Assembly: GCA_947175655.1 (NCBI GenBank)
Contig: CAMWNQ010000010.1
Coordinates: 1 to 21,199, forward strand
Direction: 5' to 3'
From: an uncultured Clostridia bacterium
Lineage (GTDB): Bacteria > Bacillota > Clostridia > Oscillospirales > Ruminococcaceae
DNA: 21,199 nt
The notes under the pieces were generated by a model. It searched no databases, was not told where the DNA came from, and was given only the letters and a program-made list of their open reading frames with translations. Position numbers and translations under genes: made by a program. This document shows positions 15,713 to 21,199 of this stretch, piece after piece (the stretch's first letter is position 1; every line of letters begins with the position of its first letter).

Positions 15713-15910
15713 TTACTGCTGGTCAAGTTCTGCTGCACGCATAACAGTCTTGATACGAGCAATATCTTTTTTAACAGCTTTGAGACGGGCTGTATTTTCG
15801 AGCTGATTTACAGCAAGCTGAAAGCGGAGAGCAAAAAGCTCCTGTTTCAGGCTGTTAAGCTTTTCAATCATTTCTTCAGTGTTCATTTCTCTGATTTCAG
15901 ATGCCTTCAT
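15713..15910 (-). CDS. rpmC: Large ribosomal subunit protein L29
   Basis: A 65-residue two-helix protein at the tunnel exit, where trigger factor and SRP dock. It starts MKASEIREMNTEEMIEKLNS and has the conserved QELFALRFQLAVNQLENTAR. Its ATG overlaps the stop of rplP by one base (TAATG), giving translational coupling; GGAGGG lies just upstream inside rplP. Confidence 0.98.
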   Translation of the reverse strand: MKASEIREMNTEEMIEKLNSLKQELFALRFQLAVNQLENTARLKAVKKDIARIKTVMRAAELDQQ

Positions 15911-16335
15911 TACTGCTCCCCTCCTTGCTCTTCTTTAGCTACAAACTTACATTTAATAGGAAGCTTGTGCATAGCAAGACGCATAGCTTCTCTTGCTGTT
16001 TCTTCACTTACACCTTTGATTTCAAAAAGGATTCTGCCTGGTTTTACAACAGCAACCCAGTATTCAGGTGAACCTTTACCAGAACCCATTCGTGTTTCAG
16101 CAGGTTTTTCTGTTATAGGCTTGTCAGGGAAAATCTTAATCCAAACCTGACCGCCTCTCTTGATGTAACGTGTCATAGCGATACGGGCTGATTCAATCTG
16201 TCTTGAAGTAATCCAAGCAGGTTCAAGAGCCTGAAGACCGAAATCGCCGTATGTTACAGTGTTACCTCTATATGCCTTACCTGTAAGGCGTCCTCTGTGG
16301 ACTCTACGGTATTTAACTCTCTTAGGAAGCAGCAT
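15910..16335 (-). CDS. rplP: Large ribosomal subunit protein L16
   Basis: A 141-residue protein next to the A-site tRNA and peptidyl transferase centre. It starts MLLPKRVKYRRVHRGRLTGK and has GDFGLQALEPAWITSRQIES and RMGSGKGSPEYWVAVVKPG. Start and stop overlap the neighbours by one base each (TAATG with rpsC and with rpmC), a tightly coupled trio. Confidence 0.98.
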   Translation of the reverse strand: MLLPKRVKYRRVHRGRLTGKAYRGNTVTYGDFGLQALEPAWITSRQIESARIAMTRYIKRGGQVWIKIFPDKPITEKPAETRMGSGKGSPEYWVAVVKPGRILFEIKGVSEETAREAMRLAMHKLPIKCKFVAKEEQGGEQ

Positions 16336-17108
16336 TACTGATTACCTCCTTCTCTTTTTTCACGTGACTTATTGTTGAAGTTACGTCTTCCGCCGTTTCT
16401 GTCATCACGTCTTTTTCTTTCAGGTTTATCTGATTTCTTTTCAGTTTTTTCTCTTTTTTCAGCAGCCTTAGCAGCATCACCCTTGAGAACTTCACCTTTA
16501 TAAATCCAAACCTTAACGCCGAGCTTTCCATAAGTTGTATCAGCTTCTGCAAAACCGTAATCTATATCAGCACGGATTGTCTGAAGCGGAATAGTACCTT
16601 CGTGATAGCTTTCAGCTCTTGCAATTTCAGCACCGCCGAGACGACCTGAAACTCTAGTTTTTATACCCTTTGCACCGAGCTTCATAGCTCTTCCGATTGA
16701 CTGCTTCATAGCACGTCTGAAGGAAATTCTGTTTTCAAGGTCAAGTGCAATTTTTTCAGCTACAAGCTGAGCGTCAATATCAGGCTGTTTAACTTCAATA
16801 ATATTGATATAAACCTGTTTCTTTATCATAGCTTCGAGATTAGCTCTAAGCTTTTCAATTTCAGCACCGCCCTTACCGATTACGATACCCGGCTTAGCAC
16901 AATGAATGTGGATTCTCACTTTATCAGCGAAACGTTCGATTTCAACCTTTGGAACGCCGGCACTTTTAAGAGTGCTTTTTACATAATTACGAACGTTATA
17001 GTCCTCAACAAGAGTATCGCCAAAATCTGATTTATTAGCAAACCAGCGTGAATCCCAATCCTTAATAACGCCGACACGAAGACCGTGCGGATTTACTTTC
17101 TGGCCCAT
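16335..17108 (-). CDS. rpsC: Small ribosomal subunit protein S3 with a basic C-terminal tail
   Basis: A 257-residue protein, longer than the roughly 220-residue Bacillus form. It starts MGQKVNPHGLRVGVIKDWDS. The KH domain contains GIVIGKGGAEIEKLR (GXXG loop), and the C-terminal domain has RTEVARAE-like GGAEIARAESYHEG. From about residue 217 there is a low-complexity Lys/Arg/Asn/Gly tail (EKKSDKPERKRRDDRNGGRR), probably disordered and RNA-contacting at the mRNA entry channel. AAGGAGGT precedes the ATG. Confidence 0.97.
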   Translation of the reverse strand: MGQKVNPHGLRVGVIKDWDSRWFANKSDFGDTLVEDYNVRNYVKSTLKSAGVPKVEIERFADKVRIHIHCAKPGIVIGKGGAEIEKLRANLEAMIKKQVYINIIEVKQPDIDAQLVAEKIALDLENRISFRRAMKQSIGRAMKLGAKGIKTRVSGRLGGAEIARAESYHEGTIPLQTIRADIDYGFAEADTTYGKLGVKVWIYKGEVLKGDAAKAAEKREKTEKKSDKPERKRRDDRNGGRRNFNNKSREKREGGNQ

Positions 17109-17129
17109 TTATTAAAAACCTCCTTGGGA

Positions 17130-17465
17130 TTATTCTTTTTCTTTAAGAACAACAGTGATATGTGATGTTCTCTTTAAAATTCTGTATGCTCTGCCCTGAG
17201 CTCTTGGCATAATTCTCTTCATAATAGGGCCTGGTGTTACGAAACATTCAGCAACATAAAGATTATCTTTACTCATATTATGATTATTTTCAGCATTTGC
17301 CATAGCGGACTTTAAAAGCTTTGATACCATAGGGCTTGCAGCCTTTGGAGTAAGCTCTAAAACAGATAATGCTAAGTCAGCAGGCTTATTTCTGATAAGG
17401 TCGAGAACAATGCTTACCTTTCTTGGTGAAATGCGGGCATTTCTAAGATATGCTCTAGCTTCCAT
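17130..17465 (-). CDS. rplV: Large ribosomal subunit protein L22
   Basis: A 111-residue protein whose long beta-hairpin lines the nascent-peptide tunnel. The start MEARAYLRNARISPRKVSIV and the C-terminal MKRIMPRAQGRAYRILKRTS are diagnostic. Mutations in the hairpin are known to give macrolide resistance; the hairpin here looks ordinary. GAAGGAGGAG precedes the ATG. Confidence 0.98.
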   Translation of the reverse strand: MEARAYLRNARISPRKVSIVLDLIRNKPADLALSVLELTPKAASPMVSKLLKSAMANAENNHNMSKDNLYVAECFVTPGPIMKRIMPRAQGRAYRILKRTSHITVVLKEKE

Positions 17466-17482
17466 CTTAACTCCTCCTTCCG

Positions 17483-17767
17483 CTATTTCTTACCGTTATT
17501 TGATGTCTTTGAACCGGCGTGACCCTTATAAGTTCTTGTTGGTGCAAATTCGCCGAGTTTATGACCTACCATATCTTCAGTAACATAAACCGGAACATGT
17601 TTGCGTCCATCGTGAACTGCAAAAGTGTGTCCTACAAAATCAGGGAAAATAGTTGAAGAACGGCTCCAAGTTTTAAGAACTTTCTTTTCACCAGCTTCGT
17701 TCATCGCAATAACCCTCTTAAGAAGAACTTCCTGAACGTAAGGTCCTTTTTTAATACTTCTGCTCAT
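17483..17767 (-). CDS. rpsS: Small ribosomal subunit protein S19
   Basis: A 94-residue 30S head protein that forms a complex with S13. It starts MSRSIKKGPYVQEVLLKRV and has WSRSSTIFPDFVGHTFAVHD and HKLGEFAPTRTYKGH. AAAGGAGGA precedes the ATG. It follows rplB by 22 bp. Confidence 0.98.
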   Translation of the reverse strand: MSRSIKKGPYVQEVLLKRVIAMNEAGEKKVLKTWSRSSTIFPDFVGHTFAVHDGRKHVPVYVTEDMVGHKLGEFAPTRTYKGHAGSKTSNNGKK

Positions 17768-17789
17768 TTAATGTGTTCCTCCTTTCAGA

Positions 17790-18623
17790 TTATTTGCCGT
17801 TACGGCGTTTTACGATAAATTTATCAGTTCTGTGGTGTTTCTTACGAGTCTTGTATCCAAGAGCAGGTTTACCCCAAGGAGTAACAGGTCCAGGACGTCC
17901 AACAGGTGATTTACCTTCACCACCACCGTGAGGGTGGTCACAAGGGTTCATAACAGAACCTCTTACAGTAGGTCTCCAGCCCATATTTCTTACACGGCCA
18001 GCCTTACCATAATTTACGTTTTCGTGGTCAATATTTGAAACCTGACCAACTGAAGCTTTACAGCCCATAGCGATTTTTCTCATTTCGCCTGAAGGGAGTC
18101 TTACAAGTGCATAAGCACCTTCCTTACCCATAAGCTGAGCCATATTACCAGCTGAACGAACGAGCTGAGCGCCTCTGCCAGGATAAAGTTCAATAGCGTG
18201 AATGAATGTACCAACAGGAATATCAGCAAGTTTAAGAGCGTTACCTGGTTTAATATCAGCCTGTTCGCCTGATTCAACCTTATCTCCTACTTTAAGACCA
18301 TTAGGAGCAAGAATATATCTCTTTTCACCGTCTTCATACTGAATAAGAGCAATAAATGCACTTCTGTTTGGGTCATATTCGATAGTCATAACTGTAGCAG
18401 TCATGTTATCCTTATCACGTTTGAAATCTATAACACGGTATTTTCTTCTGTTACCGCCGCCTCTGTGGCGAACAGTAATTCTTCCGTAGCTGTTTCTGCC
18501 TGATTTTTTCTTAAGAGATTCAAGCAGGCTTTTCTCCGGAGAAACCTTTGACAACTGTGAGTAGTCAGTAACTGTCATCTGACGACGGGAAGGAGTTGTC
18601 GGTTTATAGGATTTAATTGCCAT
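17790..18623 (-). CDS. rplB: Large ribosomal subunit protein L2
   Basis: A 277-residue protein essential for peptidyl transfer and subunit joining. It starts MAIKSYKPTTPSRRQMTVTD. It has RHRGGGNRRKYRVIDFKRDK, VRNMGWRPTVRGSVMNPCDH and PHGGGEGKSPVGRPGPVTPW, the segment with the functionally important histidine. The ATG at 18623 has AAGGAG 8 nt upstream; a GTG three codons earlier overlaps that site and is rejected. Confidence 0.98.
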   Translation of the reverse strand: MAIKSYKPTTPSRRQMTVTDYSQLSKVSPEKSLLESLKKKSGRNSYGRITVRHRGGGNRRKYRVIDFKRDKDNMTATVMTIEYDPNRSAFIALIQYEDGEKRYILAPNGLKVGDKVESGEQADIKPGNALKLADIPVGTFIHAIELYPGRGAQLVRSAGNMAQLMGKEGAYALVRLPSGEMRKIAMGCKASVGQVSNIDHENVNYGKAGRVRNMGWRPTVRGSVMNPCDHPHGGGEGKSPVGRPGPVTPWGKPALGYKTRKKHHRTDKFIVKRRNGK

Positions 18624-18660
18624 TAATTTCACTCCTTAATTATTAAATGCATAATTTTGC

Positions 18661-18676
18661 GGGAGGCATTACTCCC
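18661..18676 (-). other. Small hairpin in the rplW-rplB spacer
   Basis: The 79-nt gap between rplW and rplB is the second longest inside the cluster. It holds a 5-bp perfect inverted repeat GGGAG / CTCCC with a 6-nt loop. No T-run follows, so it is not a terminator. It could be an RNA processing or stability element, or chance. Confidence 0.35.
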
Positions 18677-18702
18677 ATACTTCCAAAGCTGAAAATTAAA
18701 TA

Positions 18703-19005
18703 TTAATACATACCCTCGAAGAATTCGATTGGTTCTGAATCGTTTTTAAGAGTTATGATAGCTTTTTTCCAGTCAGGTGTCTTACCAACGAATCTGCCTA
18801 CACGTCTTACACGACCACGGCAATTCATAGTATTAACCTTTGCAACTTTAACATTGAAAAGTTTTTCAACAGCTTCTTTTATTTCGATTTTGTTGGCATC
18901 TTTATCAACTTTAAAAGTGTACTTTTTATTTTCTTCAAGAGCAAGACCGTCCATGCTTCTTTCAGTGATAACAGGTTTTAAAATAATATCCTGTGGTGCT
19001 TTCAT
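18703..19005 (-). CDS. rplW: Large ribosomal subunit protein L23
   Basis: A 100-residue tunnel-exit protein that docks trigger factor and SRP. It starts MKAPQDIILKPVITERSMDG and has the extended-loop region VKVAKVNTMNCRGRVRRVG. Its ATG overlaps the stop of rplD (TAATG), with GAGGAGGT inside the end of rplD as the ribosome binding site. Confidence 0.98.
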   Translation of the reverse strand: MKAPQDIILKPVITERSMDGLALEENKKYTFKVDKDANKIEIKEAVEKLFNVKVAKVNTMNCRGRVRRVGRFVGKTPDWKKAIITLKNDSEPIEFFEGMY

Positions 19006-19628
19006 TATGCGTACACCTCCTCAATAACTCCAACAGCATTCTTTACAACAATGAACTTGTCATAGTTAAGAATGTCATATACATTAAGAGTATTTACAGC
19101 GGCAGTCTTTACATTAGGGATATTAGCCGCACTCTTTATAACTTTGCTGTCTGCTACATCAGTAACGATAAGAGCTTTGCCGTCAACTCCAAGAGCCTTG
19201 AGCATATTAACAATAGCCTTAGTCTTGTAACCGTCGAGGTTAAGAGAATCAAGAACAATCATATTGTTATCCATAACCTTAGTAGAAAGAGCTGACTTCA
19301 TAGCAAGTCTTCTAACTTTCTTATTAAGAACATATTTATAGCTTCTTGGCTTAGGTCCGAGTGCAACACCACCGTGAGTCCACTGTGGAGCACGGATAGA
19401 ACCCTGTCTAGCGTGACCAGTACCCTTCTGCTTCCAAGGTTTTCTGCCGCCGCCTCTTACTTCTGTACGAGTGAGAGTTGACTGTGTACCCTGACGCTGA
19501 TTAGCGAGGTAGTTAACTACCATAGCGTGCATAACTGATTCATTAGGTTCAATACCAAAAACAGCATCTGAAAGCTCTGTTTCGGAAACAGCTTTTCCTG
19601 TCATATCAAAAACTGAAATTGTTGACAT
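19005..19628 (-). CDS. rplD: Large ribosomal subunit protein L4
   Basis: A 207-residue 50S protein with a tunnel-lining loop: TRTEVRGGGRKPWKQKGTGH and then ARQGSIRAPQWTHGG. In E. coli L4 also represses the S10 operon by binding its leader RNA, which makes it one of the natural candidates to bind the leader repeat at 20728-20887; that link is speculative. GGGAGGA precedes the ATG, and rplC ends 18 bp upstream. Confidence 0.98.
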   Translation of the reverse strand: MSTISVFDMTGKAVSETELSDAVFGIEPNESVMHAMVVNYLANQRQGTQSTLTRTEVRGGGRKPWKQKGTGHARQGSIRAPQWTHGGVALGPKPRSYKYVLNKKVRRLAMKSALSTKVMDNNMIVLDSLNLDGYKTKAIVNMLKALGVDGKALIVTDVADSKVIKSAANIPNVKTAAVNTLNVYDILNYDKFIVVKNAVGVIEEVYA

Positions 19629-19646
19629 TTATGTTTCCTCCCTTCA

Positions 19647-20279
19647 TTAAGCCTTAACGCTGTCAACGATGCATACGATTCCGCCCTTAGGACCTGGAAC
19701 AGCACCTTTGATTGCGATGAGATTATTTTCTACGTCTATCTTAACGATTTCAAGATTCTGGACTGTAACTCTTTCAACACCCATATGACCTGCCATACCT
19801 TTACCCTTGTAAATTCTTGAAGGTGATGAACAAGCACCCATTGAACCAGGCTGTCTGTGTACAGGACCAGTACCGTGAGTAGCTCTGAGGATATGCTGAT
19901 TATGACGCTTGATAGCACCTGCATAACCCTTACCTTTGCTAGTACCAATAACATCAACGCTATCACCAGCTGAGAAAGTATCAGCCTTGATTATATCGCC
20001 GACATTAAGTGACTCACAGTCTTCAAATCTGAATTCTTTTAATGTGCTTTTGCAAGCAACATCTGCTTTATCGAAATGACCTTTGAGAGGCTTGTTCATT
20101 CTCTGAACCTTAACATCTCCGTATCCGAGCTGAAGAGCAGAATAACCATCATTTTCAACAGTTTTCTTCTGAACTACAACACAAGGACCAGCTTCAACGA
20201 CAGTTACAGGAATAACTTTGCCTGATTCGTCGAAAATCTGGGTCATACCGATTTTTTTACCGATAATACCTTTTTGCAT
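19647..20279 (-). CDS. rplC: Large ribosomal subunit protein L3
   Basis: A 210-residue assembly-initiator protein. It starts MQKGIIGKKIGMTQIFDESG and has VDVIGTSKGKGYAGAIKRHN and the loop SPSRIYKGKGMAGHMG that approaches the peptidyl transferase centre. The ATG at 20279 has AGGAGG about 10 nt upstream. A longer in-frame reading passes through the ribosome binding site and is rejected. A 119-nt spacer separates it from rpsJ, unusually long for this cluster. Confidence 0.98.
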   Translation of the reverse strand: MQKGIIGKKIGMTQIFDESGKVIPVTVVEAGPCVVVQKKTVENDGYSALQLGYGDVKVQRMNKPLKGHFDKADVACKSTLKEFRFEDCESLNVGDIIKADTFSAGDSVDVIGTSKGKGYAGAIKRHNQHILRATHGTGPVHRQPGSMGACSSPSRIYKGKGMAGHMGVERVTVQNLEIVKIDVENNLIAIKGAVPGPKGGIVCIVDSVKA

Positions 20280-20398
20280 TTTTGCATTTCCTCCTAAATG
20301 GTTATTGGTTGATAACATAAACAGAATTATGAATTATCAACTTGACCGACGGTTTACCGTCATTTTGCAAACAGTGTTAAATATGAAGAAGTAATTGA
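20280..20398 (-). other. rpsJ-rplC spacer with two hairpins
   Basis: Two inverted repeats are visible. One is GACGG / CCGTC with a 4-nt loop at 20348-20361; the other is TTGATAA / TTATCAA enclosing 18 nt at 20309-20340. Neither is followed by a T-run, so neither looks like an intrinsic terminator. They could act in mRNA processing or decoupled expression of rpsJ and rplC. No reading frame is convincing in the gap. Confidence 0.5.
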
Positions 20399-20713
20399 TT
20401 ACTTAACTTCCATAACAACGTCTACGCCTGCAGGGATATCAAGTTTATTAAGAGCTGCAGTAGTTTTTTCAGTAGGTCTGAGAACGTCGATTAAACGCTT
20501 ATGAGTCCTCATTTCAAACTGTTCACGGCTATCCTTGTACTTATGAACTGCACGAAGAATAGTAACTACTTCTTTATCAGTAGGGAGCGGTATAGGACCT
20601 GAAACTCTTGCACCGCTTCTCTTAGCTGCTTCAACGATTTTAGCTGCTGCAATATCAACAGTAGCGTGGTCGTAACCCTTAACCTTGAGTCTGATTCTTT
20701 CATTGACTGCCAA
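20399..20713 (-). CDS. rpsJ: Small ribosomal subunit protein S10 / NusE (TTG start)
   Basis: A 104-residue protein with the S10 motifs ERIRLKVKGYDHATVD, SGARVSGPIPLPTDKEV and MRTHKRLIDVLRP. It acts in the 30S head and, as NusE, in transcription antitermination. The start is TTG at 20713, supported by AAGGAGG (20723-20729) 9 nt upstream and by family length. An in-frame ATG at 20749 would add 12 residues, run through the ribosome binding site and lie inside the repeat element, so it is rejected. This is the first gene of the cluster. Confidence 0.96.
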   Translation of the reverse strand: MAVNERIRLKVKGYDHATVDIAAAKIVEAAKRSGARVSGPIPLPTDKEVVTILRAVHKYKDSREQFEMRTHKRLIDVLRPTEKTTAALNKLDIPAGVDVVMEVK

Positions 20714-20727
20714 TTTATTTCGCCTCC

Positions 20728-20887
20728 TTGTTTCAATCCACACTGGCATTTTCAGGAATATGACAATAATCTGGATTGCCTTGTGCCAGTGAGGGATACC
20801 ATTTCATTCCGCCCGTCACTGCCATTAATTTTAACTAACAATTTATCTCGCTACCTAATAGATAGGAGAATTCTTATTATTTTTGTT
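20728..20887 (-). repeat. Copy 2 of the structured direct repeat, 5' leader of the ribosomal protein operon
   Basis: Homologous to 5031-5201, same orientation; identical blocks are 20728-20759 and 20787-20826. It lies between the candidate promoter and the rpsJ ribosome binding site, overlapping the latter by two bases. On the minus strand it can form TATCT/AGATA (20844-20848 with 20860-20864) with loop core TTAGGTAG, a hairpin CAGTGA-C-GGG / CCC-TCACTG (20787-20795 with 20812-20821) and CAATCC/GGATTG (20734-20739 with 20773-20778). An 8-bp perfect pairing TGCCAGTG/CACTGGCA (20741-20748 with 20784-20791) competes with the second hairpin. It is not recognised as a named RNA family; function unknown. 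Confidence 0.95.
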
Positions 20888-20902
20888 AAAATATGGGGGC
20901 TA

Positions 20903-20931
20903 GTTATATATTGAGACAAAGCCCGAGTTAA
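20903..20931 (-). promoter_or_regulatory. Candidate promoter of the S10-spc-alpha operon
   Basis: On the minus strand TTAACT (20926-20931; 4 of 6 to the -35 consensus), a 17-bp spacer and TATAAC (20903-20908; 5 of 6 to the -10 consensus) lie downstream of an intrinsic terminator and upstream of the repeat. The start of transcription would be near 20896. The whole repeat would then be the leader. Other promoters further upstream cannot be excluded. Confidence 0.55.
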
Positions 20932-20962
20932 CACGTTTCCGTGTGTTTCACCGTTCTCCTAA

Positions 20963-20999
20963 CAAAAAAGCTCGAAAAACTAAGAAAATGTTTTCCGAG
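20963..20999 (-). terminator. Intrinsic terminator (or attenuator) upstream of rpsJ
   Basis: On the minus strand CTCGGAAAAC (20990-20999) pairs with GTTTTTCGAG (20971-20980) over 10 bp including one G-T pair, with a 9-nt loop, followed by CTTTTTTG. It most simply ends a transcript entering from the right edge of the window. If a promoter exists further upstream it could instead be a transcription attenuator for the ribosomal operon. Confidence 0.85.
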
Positions 21000-21199
21000 T
21001 GAGAGAGTGGCAAAAGGCACAAAAATCTATCAGGCATACAAGTACAAAAAGCATACCTAAAGAAAACACTAACTGTGTCTATATCTCAACCGCCCGGTTA
21101 TCGGACATACTCCACGCAAATTACCCGACACACCGCCGGCAACTTTACGCTTCAACGCATATCTATGCAATCAACTGAACATTACTGGAATTCAGCTTT
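21000..21199. other. Noncoding region, no gene recognised
   Basis: I see no convincing coding region on either strand. On the minus strand there is a possible closing helix TGTGTC/GACACA (21074-21079 with 21127-21132) enclosing a short AACC-GGGC-GGTT hairpin (21088-21099). This suggests a structured RNA or 3' untranslated region ending in the terminator at 20963-20999. The evidence is weak. The right window edge may contain the last codons of an upstream minus-strand gene. Confidence 0.4.

Noticed and set aside
18661..18676. An internal terminator between rplW and rplB.
   Set aside because: The stem is only 5 bp and no T-run follows.
20731..20765. The minus-strand sequence in both repeats ends GTGTGGATTGAAAC, like the 3' end of type I-C CRISPR repeats.
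   Set aside because: Only one such unit occurs at each site, with no array, no spacers and no cas genes. The similarity between the two sites extends about 160 bp, far beyond a CRISPR repeat.
20728..20887. The repeat as a miniature transposon or insertion sequence remnant.
   Set aside because: The ends (TAACA... and ...TTGAAACAA on the minus strand) are not inverted repeats, no target duplication is visible, and there is no reading frame. A dispersed non-transposon repeat remains possible.
20928..20951. A seven-codon leader peptide (GTG start after AGGAG, reading MKHTETC).
   Set aside because: It overlaps the candidate -35 box of the operon promoter, so it would not lie on the transcript from that promoter, and so short a frame can arise by chance.

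Overview
The window comes from a low-G+C Gram-positive anaerobe, most likely a clostridium of the Ruminococcus/Oscillospiraceae type. The grounds are a CIRCE-controlled groESL operon, an electron-bifurcating ferredoxin:NADP oxidoreductase pair (nfnAB), the zinc form of S14, a zinc-lid adenylate kinase, a small KOW protein between map and infA, and strong AGGAGG ribosome binding sites throughout. The genus is an inference; no rRNA is present to settle it.

Layout. Positions 1-2085 hold, on the + strand, a perfect CIRCE operator, groES, groEL and a terminator. A second terminator at 2104-2138 faces the first and ends a three-gene minus-strand operon (nfnA, nfnB, yajC; 4887 down to 2146), which has its own consensus-like promoter at 4925-4953. 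The rest, from 20713 down to 5199, is one uninterrupted minus-strand array of 32 genes. It is the fused S10-spc-alpha ribosomal protein cluster in the usual Firmicutes order: rpsJ, rplC, rplD, rplW, rplB, rpsS, rplV, rpsC, rplP, rpmC, rpsQ, rplN, rplX, rplE, rpsN, rpsH, rplF, rplR, rpsE, rpmD, rplO, secY, adk, map, a KOW-domain gene, infA, rpmJ, rpsM, rpsK, rpsD, rpoA, rplQ. Two of these (rpmJ, rpmD) are very short. Several starts are GTG or TTG, including TTG for rpsJ and rpsK.

The most unusual object is an imperfect direct repeat of about 160-170 bp present exactly twice, once at each end of the ribosomal protein array. Copy 2 (20728-20887) lies between a candidate promoter and the Shine-Dalgarno sequence of rpsJ, so it would form the 5' leader of the operon. 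Copy 1 (5031-5201) starts at the stop codon of rplQ and runs to just before the operon terminator, so it would form the 3' untranslated region. The two copies share two identical blocks of 32 and 40 nt. They also differ by two compensatory base-pair changes in one hairpin, which argues for a selected RNA structure. One strand of a second hairpin can pair with either of two partners, one of them beside the rpsJ ribosome binding site. I do not recognise this element as a named family. It could be a ribosomal-protein-responsive RNA or a dispersed genomic repeat; a genome-wide search would decide.

Upstream of the candidate promoter lie a convincing intrinsic terminator (20963-20999) and about 200 nt in which I can identify no gene.
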